Shown here: positions 1-8,149 of the stretch, piece after piece
How the letters are laid out: every line of letters starts with the position of its first letter
Position numbering within the stretch: position 1 is the stretch's first letter
NCBI GenBank assembly: GCA_021629085.1
Contig: JAJXRJ010000013.1
Location: 1-49,540 of the forward strand
Reading direction: 5' to 3'
DNA: 49,540 nt
DNA from: Oscillospiraceae bacterium
GTDB taxonomy: Bacteria > Bacillota > Clostridia > UMGS1810
The notes under the pieces: generated by a model
Databases searched by the model: none
Told to the model about the DNA's origin: nothing
Seen by the model: only the letters and a program-made list of their open reading frames with translations
Program-made: the position numbers and the translations under genes

Positions 1-73
1 TAATCTGACGATTTTTTCAACACTTTTTTTCTGAATTTTTAGAGGTTACCATAAAAAGAAAAGGAGAATGGTT

Positions 74-2542
74 ATGAAAAAAGGATTGTATATCTTCCTG
101 TGTTTGCTGGTATTGTCCGCACAGTTTTTTGCAGTCCATGTGTTTGCCGCAGAGGACAACTTTGTCAATCAAAAAGCATATGTGGAAATTTCGCTGGATC
201 ATGTTTTACCAAGCGATAAAAACGTGGAATTCAAATTTCATGTGGCCGATTCCGGCGTACAAAAGCTGAATTTTTTTGTCGTTGATGAGGATTGGAGCAA
301 TCTTTCGTGGGAGAATGCGCCGAAAAATAATAGGAACGGACCGGGCGTCAGCGCCGCAAAAGCAGGGAGTGTCATTGTTACCGGATCGGGAGAATACACG
401 CTTGATATAACCGATATTGCAAAGAGGATGAGAGAGATTGGACGTGACAAAATTACCCTTGCGATTTGCGGTGAACAACGAAACGGATTTTCTGCTGATT
501 TTTCCAATTTTACCCGTGTGACGACAACGGTCAACATGCCTTGCGGCAATGACGGCGATTATATACTCGGCGGAGAGACCGGCACCACTTCGGCAGAAAT
601 CATTACAGATGAAAACGGTACAAACATTCTTCACTTGGTAAAGTCCGATATCCGGTCCACATACCGGTATAAATTTTACAACGGGTTAAAAAAAGACGGG
701 ATGCTGACAGAAGATGATATCGGAAGGGTATTTCATGTCAGTTTCCGTGTTTTAAATAATTATACCGCAAGCAAATGTAATTTCAATGTTGGATTTATGT
801 CCGCCGCCCCAGGTGCCGGCACCCCAAGCAATCCAGCGGGCAGCTCCACAAAATTTGTGGGGGATACGCACAATATAATTGCGGCAAATGCAGACGGCTG
901 GGTTGATGTGTCTTTTTACTACACCGTTACGGCCGAGACGGTTAGCACGCAAGCGGGGATGCTCACGTTTGCCGATAAATTTAACGACATCTCCATTAAG
1001 AACCTCTCTGTAAAAGACGTTTCGCCGGGGACAAAGATTTATGGCGCTGCCAGCGGCAATTTATCGCCGTCTGTCCAAACAGCGCAGACGGATGGTTCGA
1101 TGACAGCCGTCAACGCGATAAAGTCGGCCTATATTGAAAACGAAGAGAACCGATACAATACTATGGATGGAGAATTTCTATACGTGAATGAAAACCAATA
1201 CCGCAGTGATGCTGTTGGAATTGTTTCCCAAAGCTGGACTGGCAGATTTTTTGCAGGAGAACAGTTTGGCCATCAAAAAAGGCTTCGGAACAACACCGGC
1301 CAGGACAAAAATATGATGCTGGCATTGGGCGTGTATGATGATTCCAATTGTCTTGTCCATACAAAATTTACAAAACAGAGACTGGAGCGGCATTCGGTCA
1401 TCGACATTGTTTCTAAACTGGATTTACCGGCGGATATGACTGCTGGATATGTCATAAAAGCATTTTTATGGGATGGAGATTCAATCGTTCCAGTTTGTCA
1501 AGTAGAAGAATATGAAGGCTTTTACAGGGAAGACGAGGTTGTTGTAAAGGTGAAAGAACCTGCGCAAGGAGCGGAATATGCATCGTTTGATGTATTTGTA
1601 AAAGGGACAAAAAAAGAAAGTGACATGTATACCATGTATCGGTTTCAATATATTGACAACCCTTCTGTCCATACCGACTATACCAGCAGCAAAAATTCCA
1701 ACCAGAATGCCAAACTTTACCGTGTGAAAACTGCGTTTAAAGCGAAACGGACAGGGATTTTTGACTTTGAAGAAACAGAGGAACAGCTATTGCAGCATGG
1801 TGAAATTGAAATGGCAGTCCGTGAAAAAAGCCACGACTTCGGCGAAGGGGCCAAATCTGCCGGCGACTTTGTGGGCGGGTATCACGGGGACGAGCATATA
1901 ACTGATGTTAGCCTTGCCATTGACGGAACAAGCGTTCCACTTGACAAGGCGGGAAGCTATCGGGGGGAACAGATATTATTTCGTCAAGATTCCATCATCA
2001 ACCGATGCAATACACCAGGGGATTATTTACTCTATCATATCAAGGATTACACGGTTACAAAAGATGGAATTGCGTTACATCAAAAGGCCGAGTGGCTTCA
2101 GGATACGACAGTGAAAAATGCCTATTTGATGATGTTTACTGCTGTGCGGCAATCGGGAAATACGCGTATAACAGATTATGCGGACTTTTACTGGCAGGAC
2201 AATACAAAGGCCGCAAGCTATGACCTTACAGATTATGGATTGACGACGTTTCTGTCAACGGGCGAGCCCTTTACCCAGCCGGGTGTGGAGAATGAGAACA
2301 AGCCGCGGTTAACATCGGATTCGCAATATGTAAACAAAGCGCATTTGTGGAGTGCGGCAGGCGACATTGATGCAGTCTGCACAACACAAACCGTCCAGGG
2401 GTTAAAAAATCAATATGCATTTTTAGCAGTTCGCATTCAGGGGGACAACAAATGCTATTTTGGCAATCATGAAAATCTGCCAGTCAAACAGGGCGAAATT
2501 TGGGAAGTGAAAAACACATATGATGTCAAAATAAACAACTGA
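74..2542 (+). CDS. Secreted multidomain protein of unknown function, possibly carbohydrate-binding
   Basis: Secreted protein of about 822 residues that I do not recognise as a whole. The ATG at 74 is preferred over the in-frame ATG at 68: the Shine-Dalgarno AGGAG ends at 66, leaving 7 bases to 74 and only 1 to 68. The N-terminus (MKKGLYIFLC..., hydrophobic to about residue 24, ending VFAA) is a Sec signal peptide. Residues of roughly 30-150 look like a DNRLRE/CBM96-type beta module (hydrophobic strands ending in a TLDITDIAKRM-type segment). The middle and C-terminal parts are beta-rich, with no catalytic motif I can identify. There is no sortase motif, S-layer repeat or terminal membrane helix, so it is probably released or held non-covalently. 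It ends in a terminator shared with the convergent MurNAc salvage operon. A polysaccharide-binding or lyase-like role is inference only. Confidence 0.75.
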   Translation: MKKGLYIFLCLLVLSAQFFAVHVFAAEDNFVNQKAYVEISLDHVLPSDKNVEFKFHVADSGVQKLNFFVVDEDWSNLSWENAPKNNRNGPGVSAAKAGSVIVTGSGEYTLDITDIAKRMREIGRDKITLAICGEQRNGFSADFSNFTRVTTTVNMPCGNDGDYILGGETGTTSAEIITDENGTNILHLVKSDIRSTYRYKFYNGLKKDGMLTEDDIGRVFHVSFRVLNNYTASKCNFNVGFMSAAPGAGTPSNPAGSSTKFVGDTHNIIAANADGWVDVSFYYTVTAETVSTQAGMLTFADKFNDISIKNLSVKDVSPGTKIYGAASGNLSPSVQTAQTDGSMTAVNAIKSAYIENEENRYNTMDGEFLYVNENQYRSDAVGIVSQSWTGRFFAGEQFGHQKRLRNNTGQDKNMMLALGVYDDSNCLVHTKFTKQRLERHSVIDIVSKLDLPADMTAGYVIKAFLWDGDSIVPVCQVEEYEGFYREDEVVVKVKEPAQGAEYASFDVFVKGTKKESDMYTMYRFQYIDNPSVHTDYTSSKNSNQNAKLYRVKTAFKAKRTGIFDFEETEEQLLQHGEIEMAVREKSHDFGEGAKSAGDFVGGYHGDEHITDVSLAIDGTSVPLDKAGSYRGEQILFRQDSIINRCNTPGDYLLYHIKDYTVTKDGIALHQKAEWLQDTTVKNAYLMMFTAVRQSGNTRITDYADFYWQDNTKAASYDLTDYGLTTFLSTGEPFTQPGVENENKPRLTSDSQYVNKAHLWSAAGDIDAVCTTQTVQGLKNQYAFLAVRIQGDNKCYFGNHENLPVKQGEIWEVKNTYDVKINN

Positions 2543-2557
2543 CGCTTTTGGCAAAAG

Positions 2558-2597
2558 AAACATCACCTCCTGGCTTGAAACCGGGAGGTGATGTTTT
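2558..2597. terminator. Bidirectional terminator between the secreted protein and the rpiR operon
   Basis: Perfect 13-base stem (2558-2570 pairing with 2584-2596) around a 13-base loop, with a T run on the plus strand and an A run on the other side. It lies between two convergent stop codons (2542 and 2603), so it can end both transcripts. Confidence 0.85.
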
Positions 2598-2602
2598 ATG
2601 GA

Positions 2603-3454
2603 TTATTTTTTTCTTTCGTTAAATTGATTTGATAGCGCTCTGCTTGCAACCAGCTTGTGTTCGACGTGGCAAAAGTCGTCCAGCGCCAGATTTAAGAAAA
2701 TCACGTCGCATATCATCAGCTCGGAAAATCTGGAGCAAATTGCACCAATCCGAATTTCGTTTTCCGTTTTTTGCACAAACAGGGATATATCTGCAATGTT
2801 TCGGAGAGTCGACATTTCTGCTTTTGTAACGGCAATGCAATACGCGCCGTTTTTCTTGGCCTGTTCGACCGCAATGTTTACTGCCCGCGTTTCACCGCCG
2901 TAAGAGACCGCCAGCACAGCGTCCTTTTTTGTAATATTCATTGAAGCTGCGATTTGCATATTTTCCTCAATGTGGAATACGCATTTCCGGTTCAGCCGAA
3001 TCAGCTTCTGGTACAAATCATACGCAACAAGCCCCGACGCGCCAACACCAAACAAATAAATGGTTTGCGCATGCTTCAGCTTTTGTATTGCGGCGCTAAA
3101 ATCTTTCTCGGAAATGATATCGAAGGTGGTGTTTGCACATTTTTCTATAATTTTCTTTTCCTTTTGCATGATGGCATGGATGGTGTCATCCGGATGGATA
3201 ATGATATCCTCGCTGTATACTTTTTTCTCATCCGCGCTTTGTACAATCGCATACCGAAGCTGTGAAAGCCCGTCAAATCCCATTTTTCTTACAAAGCGCA
3301 TGACCGTTGCAGTAGACGTGCCTGTGCTTTTGGCAATGCTTTGCACTGATTCATTTAACGCAACGGTGGGATGGGACAAAAAATAATCTGCAACCTTGAT
3401 TTCTGACTTTGTTAAATTGGCATAGTTTTCTTTTATCAGCATTAAAACGTTCAT
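2603..3454 (-). CDS. RpiR/MurR-family transcriptional regulator with SIS domain
   Basis: Regulator of 283 residues. The N-terminal RpiR-type helix-turn-helix covers about residues 1-75 (segment SIAKSTGTSTATVMRFVRKM). The SIS sugar-phosphate-binding domain covers about 120-250 (LFGVGASG, SYGGETR). Family members sense phosphosugars; beside murQ and murK the likely effector is MurNAc-6-phosphate or GlcNAc-6-phosphate, as for E. coli MurR. It is the last gene of the operon: its ATG overlaps the TGA of the kinase gene by four bases, which implies translational coupling. An upstream GGGGAG supports the start. Whether it represses its own operon cannot be told from sequence, as I found no clear operator. 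Confidence 0.9.
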   Translation of the reverse strand: MNVLMLIKENYANLTKSEIKVADYFLSHPTVALNESVQSIAKSTGTSTATVMRFVRKMGFDGLSQLRYAIVQSADEKKVYSEDIIIHPDDTIHAIMQKEKKIIEKCANTTFDIISEKDFSAAIQKLKHAQTIYLFGVGASGLVAYDLYQKLIRLNRKCVFHIEENMQIAASMNITKKDAVLAVSYGGETRAVNIAVEQAKKNGAYCIAVTKAEMSTLRNIADISLFVQKTENEIRIGAICSRFSELMICDVIFLNLALDDFCHVEHKLVASRALSNQFNERKK

Positions 3455-4401
3455 TGTAACTCCCCTTGGCGTGCAAGCGATTTTATAAAATTATCCTCAA
3501 AACAATCCGGCATTTGGTATCCTGCCATTTTACATGCCTGCCAAACGGCCCCGTAAACAGGCGGTAAAGCCGGGAAGATAAAATGATGCGGACTGTTTTC
3601 AGCTATACGCTGTTTCATGATTGCAGACTGAAACAGCCCGCCTGTGCAGGACACGTTGACGCTTTTCGTCGTAAAATACTGTGCGGCGGTATCGATCATC
3701 TTTTTTAGCCGAACCACGGTTTTTTGTATGATTTCGTTTGCCACGGCATCTCCCATATCATAGGCGTGAAAGACAACCGGTGCAAACGATGCGATGTATC
3801 GTTTGTCTTCCCGGTATAGTTTATCTAAGCCATCGGCAATGCTGCCGCCCATCTCTTGTTCCAGAAGCTTTGTAATCAGCGTTTGCCTGCCGGTTTTATC
3901 ATACTCGCAAAGCGCGGCGTAAATTGCGTCACGGCCAAGGTCATAGCCGCTGCCGGCCATATCAAACAGATAGCCCCATCCGCCGATTCGATGGAAGACG
4001 CCGTTGCTTCTGGCAAATACAATTGAGCCTGTCCCGGCAATCACAGAAATCCCATTGCCGTCTTTTAAGCCTAGGTTCATGGCGTTTACAGCATCGCTGT
4101 CCACTTCAACGACGGCGCCGGCAAACGCCGTATTTAGAAATTTTGCAATCTCAAGCTGATTACCGCCAGTGGATCCGCCTGAAATTCCGGCAAACATACA
4201 GATGCTGGAATATTGTGTAATGTTATATTCGCGAATCAGCCTAGAAATTCCTTCAAAAAGAACATTTTGGCTTTGCTTCATTCCCACCACGTTGGGATTG
4301 CTCGATTCGAAAAGCAGCCTTTTTAAAACCATCCCGCGCACATCGCAAAGCACAAAATCCGTTTTTGTGCTGCCGCCGTCAATTGCAATGATATATTCCA
4401 C
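3451..4401 (-). CDS. murK: BadF/BcrAD-family amino-sugar kinase, probable MurNAc/GlcNAc kinase
   Basis: Cytoplasmic ATP-dependent kinase of the actin-like ASKHA fold, 316 residues. Visible motifs are the N-terminal phosphate loop IAIDGGSTKTD, the AGTGS segment near residue 123 and GGWGYLFDMAGSGYDLGR, which is typical of BadF/BcrAD-type N-acetylglucosamine kinases. In Clostridium acetobutylicum a kinase of this family (MurK) phosphorylates both MurNAc and GlcNAc and is encoded beside murQ. The same pairing here supports the symbol. Translation starts at a GTG directly after the murQ TAA (TAAGTG), with GGAG nine bases upstream. No PTS component is present, so free MurNAc is presumably phosphorylated here after entry. 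GlcNAc-only specificity is the alternative. Confidence 0.82.
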   Translation of the reverse strand: MEYIIAIDGGSTKTDFVLCDVRGMVLKRLLFESSNPNVVGMKQSQNVLFEGISRLIREYNITQYSSICMFAGISGGSTGGNQLEIAKFLNTAFAGAVVEVDSDAVNAMNLGLKDGNGISVIAGTGSIVFARSNGVFHRIGGWGYLFDMAGSGYDLGRDAIYAALCEYDKTGRQTLITKLLEQEMGGSIADGLDKLYREDKRYIASFAPVVFHAYDMGDAVANEIIQKTVVRLKKMIDTAAQYFTTKSVNVSCTGGLFQSAIMKQRIAENSPHHFIFPALPPVYGAVWQACKMAGYQMPDCFEDNFIKSLARQGELQ

Positions 4402-5226
4402 TTATCCGCGCTCCTTCATCCATTGGATTGCCTGTCTGACATTTCCGCCTGTTTGATCTAAAGCATGTGCGCAAGCCTCGGAATTTGCGCCTGTAATTTC
4501 AGAAATGATGCGAATGCATCTGTTTTTCAGCTTCTGATTGACAGGTTTTAAATTGATCATGAGATTTTCGTAAACCTTGCCGGTTTTTATCATAGAAGCG
4601 GTTGACAGCATGTTTAAAACCAGCTTTTGTGCAGTTCCCGCTTTTAGCCGTGTGGAGCCTGTAATCACTTCCGGCCCTGTGTCGACGCAAATGGGAATAT
4701 CGGAAATTTCATCTAACAGGGTGCCGGCGTTACAAAAAATGCCAATGGTTGTGCAGCCATTCTGTTTCGCACAGCGAAGCGCCCCGGCAACATACGCCGC
4801 ATTTCCCGCAGCAGAAAGCCCCACAACAACGTCGTTTGGATGGATGTGATGCGCCAAGAGGTCGGCTGCTCCCATGTCTGCCCTGTCCTCTTCTGCCTCA
4901 GCCGCCTGGGTCATGCTTTTTTCGCCGCCTGCAATGATGCCGGTCACCAGCGCTCTGTCAACGCCGAAGGTTGGCGGGCATTCAGCCGCGTCAGTTACTG
5001 CAAGCCTGCCTGACGTGCCCGCGCCTATGTAAAAGAGCCGCCCGCCGGTTTCAAATGCGTGTACAATGGCGTCGACTGCAAGGCATATTTGCGGGATTAC
5101 CAGGTCGATTGCATCATTGACCAGCCTGTTTTCGGCATTCATGACGGTTAAGATATCGCATGTCTCCATTTTATCAATGTGTGTTGTTTTGGGATTTCTT
5201 TTTTCGGTGTTAAGCATAATTCGCAT
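4402..5226 (-). CDS. murQ: N-acetylmuramic acid 6-phosphate etherase
   Basis: Cleaves the D-lactyl ether of MurNAc-6-phosphate, giving GlcNAc-6-phosphate and D-lactate in the cytoplasm during peptidoglycan recycling. The 274 residues carry the MurQ SIS fold: YIGAGTSGRLAV near 66-77, the AECPPTFGV segment with the catalytic-type Glu at 82, and the AAEAEEDRAD segment with a second Glu at about 113. The end (GGNVRQAIQWM) is the small helical UBA-like tail of the family. It is slightly shorter than E. coli MurQ. First gene of the murQ-murK-rpiR operon; a TTGACA lies at 5272-5277 on the coding strand but the matching -10 is weak. The start is ambiguous: GGAAAGGA lies 3 bases before the first ATG and 12 before a second (5217). 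Confidence 0.93.
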   Translation of the reverse strand: MRIMLNTEKRNPKTTHIDKMETCDILTVMNAENRLVNDAIDLVIPQICLAVDAIVHAFETGGRLFYIGAGTSGRLAVTDAAECPPTFGVDRALVTGIIAGGEKSMTQAAEAEEDRADMGAADLLAHHIHPNDVVVGLSAAGNAAYVAGALRCAKQNGCTTIGIFCNAGTLLDEISDIPICVDTGPEVITGSTRLKAGTAQKLVLNMLSTASMIKTGKVYENLMINLKPVNQKLKNRCIRIISEITGANSEACAHALDQTGGNVRQAIQWMKERG

Positions 5227-5320
5227 AGGTCCTTTCCGTGATAGGATTCATTTTTCCATCTTGTGATTTTCTGTCAAAGCGAGATGGGAGTGGCTGTTAT
5301 TTTATTACAGCAATTTCCCA

Positions 5321-5356
5321 AAAAAATACTGCTCCGTACTGGCGGCAGTATTTTTT
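5321..5356 (-). terminator. Terminator of the first xylanase operon
   Basis: Perfect 12-base stem (5321-5332 with 5345-5356) whose arms end in six A/T pairs, just after the xylanase stop at 5365 in its reading direction. The rest of the gap to murQ (5227-5320) holds only upstream sequence of murQ. Confidence 0.85.
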
Positions 5357-5364
5357 ATCGTATT

Positions 5365-8130
5365 TTAATCCAGCGTAATTACAATGGTATTGTCTTGCCC
5401 TTTGTGGCAATGCGCCTCAACCGTTTTTTCCTTCCCGTTGGCGGAAACTGTGATATCGTAATCACCGTAATAGCCTTTTACCGCGTATTCGCCGTCTGCA
5501 TTGGTCAGCCCCGCTTCATTGGTCCACCATTTGTTGTATATCAAATCCTGCCAAACTTCAAGCGTTAGCCGCGGCGTGAAATCGCCTGTGTATAAAACCC
5601 TTGCATTATTTGCGCCGCCGTAATGGCCCCAGATATAGAAACCGTCCATTGCTTCGACGGAAAATGCGGCAATCATGTAGTCCCTCGTATAAGATGCCTG
5701 CAGCTCCTGATCGTTTTGCATTGTGGCAAAGTCATACTCTGTAATTTTGAGCCTTTTTCCCATTTCGGCAATTTCATTCCACCATTTTAGGGTGGTAACA
5801 ATATCAGGCGCGCTGTCGTGGTGCGATTGCAATCCCACGCCGTCAAAATCAACGCCCGCTTCGATTAGGCTCTTTACAAAGTTCACCATTTCGCCCTGGG
5901 TTTTATAGTCGTTGTAGTAAAGCTCTGCACCGCTATTGGTTGCTCTGGCAGCGTCATACCATTCTTTTATCATGGGAAATCCGTATTTGGGAATAATGCG
6001 CATGTCTTTACGCATGGCTTCATTCAGCACATCCCAGTCGCCGATGGTATCTTTAAATTCTGGCATGATTTCAGAAATATGCCCGCAGATTATACTTTGC
6101 ATTTTTTCATAATCGTCAAAATAGTTTGGCAAATCATCCGGGAATGCGGAATTGATGCCATTGTTGACAGTTGCCTTATCCCACATTAAACAGTGGCCTC
6201 TAAAGTGTTTTATCCCAAGCAGATTACAAACTTCAAATTGCTTCTTTGCTGCCGTGGGGTCTTTTAAATAATAATTCCACTTTAAATCGTTTTCATTTAC
6301 CACCGCGTTAAAGTTTTCAGAGAGCGTCTTTTGATAGTTTGCGTTGGTTAAAACCCCGCTTCCAATTGCAGTTCCCCATTCAAAGTCCGTTTCATACATA
6401 TCAACACGCACATCAGCGTTTGGGATGGCATTGCCGTTTGCATCTTGTACAATCACGCGGATGTCGCCGCGCCGTATTTGTTCAATCCGGTCCCACGCCT
6501 CTTTCCGCCATTCCGCCTCTTTTCTCAAAAATGCGGGCAGCGCTGCGTTTGTGGGAAGCTGGTCCAGCGTGACGGTATTTTCATAATTGGTAATCTCATA
6601 TCCGCCGATTTCAACGGTTTGCAGTTCATATCCGAGCCGCAGTGTACCTCTTGTGTATTGGTCGTCATACACAAACGGAAAGTAGAATACTTCCCAGTCT
6701 TTTCCCGTAAATACATCTGTATTGACTACTTTTGTATTTGGCGATGTATTGAGCTCAATGATCGGCACAATATGGCCCGTCTGGGTTTCCCCTGCCTGGC
6801 TTTCGATGGTCCTCATATAAAATTTCAGTAAAAGGATGTCGCCTTTTTCCGCTTTTCCATCCAAAAAGTTGCCGAAGGAAATCTGAAATTGATATGGCTT
6901 TTCAGGCGGGAGGGACGTACAGGTTGCCCGGATCGCTTTTTGAAACGGCATGCCGGAAACGTCGACAATTTCAACCGTGCCGTATTGGTTGTCAACCTCG
7001 CTTATATTATTGTATATAGAGTCGTCAATGATAACCGTCCCCTCGGGAAGCGCGTTATATAGCGTTTCGTTGTCCGGCAGTTCATCCTCATAATAGATTA
7101 AATCGTCATAGCCCTTGCCGCTTGTGAAATTGGTTGGAATGGGCCTGTGGCCGTCTTCGATATGGGAGACGCCCGCTGCCAAAAGCGCATGTTCCTTTTC
7201 CGCGTCCGCCGCAGAAGGCTGGCCGCCTTCGGCAACGCTCACATCGTCTATGTAGAGCGTGCTGGAGAAATTGCTGCTTGAGATTTGACAAATGCCAACC
7301 ATGGTGTCAATCGGGTTGGAATGCGTATACTCGACCGAAAGCTGTGTCCATTGGTTTGCAGGGACAGTGGCCCTTTTTTCCGCAACTGGCATGGTCGCAT
7401 GGTCGGTCCCCTTTGCCGAATAAATGCCAATTCTCACTGTGGTTGATTGTTCAGAAAGCACATAGGCCGAAACCGTAAAGGTCTTGCCAAGGTCAGCATC
7501 GGTAAACATGTTCATCAATTTCGTTCTGTAAACATCCGCCTTGATATCCGTCATTTTCACCGATTTCCCGCTGCCGGACGTATGGTCTTTTTCGGCCGTC
7601 AGGGAAATATTTGCCGCGCCAGCGCCGCCGCCCGGCTGATAATCCTTTTCGGCTACAAAATCTGTCAAATCATCAAATGTGAGCATGCGCTGCGCCGATG
7701 CGGTAGAAATGACAACCGTTTGATTTGCTTCATCCCAATCCACCTTTGCGCCCAGGCTTTCTGAAATAAATCGCACAGGCACGAGCGTCCGGTCGTTGAC
7801 CAGCATTGCGGGAACGTCGAGCTCGGTAGCCTGGCCGTCCACGTAAGCAGTTGTCTGTTCAATGGTAATTTTTACTTCTTTGCCGTCCTTGGTTCCCGCT
7901 GCAGTCTGCGTTGCGTCATCCCACGCAACCGCAGCCCCCAGCGCTTCAAAAATTGCCCGGAAGGGAACCAGCGTTCGGTCGTTTACAAGAATGGGTGGCT
8001 GATCCATTTCGATATATTTGCCGTCCATCATAATTTTGATTTCGCTTTCGGTAAAGCCTGTGATACACACACAGCACGATACCAGCATCAAAATGGATAA
8101 CACCAGCGACAACATTTTTTTCAAAATCAT
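5365..8130 (-). CDS. Secreted GH10 endo-beta-1,4-xylanase with copper-amine-oxidase-N stalk and two sugar-binding-type modules
   Basis: Endo-xylanase of 921 residues acting outside the cell. Order: signal sequence 1-25; a PF07833-type copper amine oxidase N-terminal domain at about 30-142, built of two repeats with VNDRTLVP; a CBM4/9/22-like jelly roll at about 148-300; a second beta module at about 365-525; the GH10 barrel at about 540-865; and a carboxypeptidase-regulatory-like tail at about 868-921. Acid/base Glu704 sits in DWDVLNE and nucleophile Glu798 in KITEYD. Residues LVSC at 16-19 resemble a lipobox, so lipid anchoring is possible. The stop of the DUF6259-like gene lies only 19 bases upstream, so the two form an operon; AAGGAG precedes the start. 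The copper amine oxidase domain is known as a surface stalk or wall-binding unit, not as an enzyme here. The paralogue at 42019 has the same layout. Confidence 0.93.
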   Translation of the reverse strand: MILKKMLSLVLSILMLVSCCVCITGFTESEIKIMMDGKYIEMDQPPILVNDRTLVPFRAIFEALGAAVAWDDATQTAAGTKDGKEVKITIEQTTAYVDGQATELDVPAMLVNDRTLVPVRFISESLGAKVDWDEANQTVVISTASAQRMLTFDDLTDFVAEKDYQPGGGAGAANISLTAEKDHTSGSGKSVKMTDIKADVYRTKLMNMFTDADLGKTFTVSAYVLSEQSTTVRIGIYSAKGTDHATMPVAEKRATVPANQWTQLSVEYTHSNPIDTMVGICQISSSNFSSTLYIDDVSVAEGGQPSAADAEKEHALLAAGVSHIEDGHRPIPTNFTSGKGYDDLIYYEDELPDNETLYNALPEGTVIIDDSIYNNISEVDNQYGTVEIVDVSGMPFQKAIRATCTSLPPEKPYQFQISFGNFLDGKAEKGDILLLKFYMRTIESQAGETQTGHIVPIIELNTSPNTKVVNTDVFTGKDWEVFYFPFVYDDQYTRGTLRLGYELQTVEIGGYEITNYENTVTLDQLPTNAALPAFLRKEAEWRKEAWDRIEQIRRGDIRVIVQDANGNAIPNADVRVDMYETDFEWGTAIGSGVLTNANYQKTLSENFNAVVNENDLKWNYYLKDPTAAKKQFEVCNLLGIKHFRGHCLMWDKATVNNGINSAFPDDLPNYFDDYEKMQSIICGHISEIMPEFKDTIGDWDVLNEAMRKDMRIIPKYGFPMIKEWYDAARATNSGAELYYNDYKTQGEMVNFVKSLIEAGVDFDGVGLQSHHDSAPDIVTTLKWWNEIAEMGKRLKITEYDFATMQNDQELQASYTRDYMIAAFSVEAMDGFYIWGHYGGANNARVLYTGDFTPRLTLEVWQDLIYNKWWTNEAGLTNADGEYAVKGYYGDYDITVSANGKEKTVEAHCHKGQDNTIVITLD

Positions 8131-8149
8131 TCTCTCCTTTTTTATAACG

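Noticed and set aside
8131..8149. A cre-like site in the gap before the first xylanase
   Set aside because: TTGGTAACGTTATAA matches the catabolite-repression consensus only partly and lies inside an operon right at the ribosome binding site.
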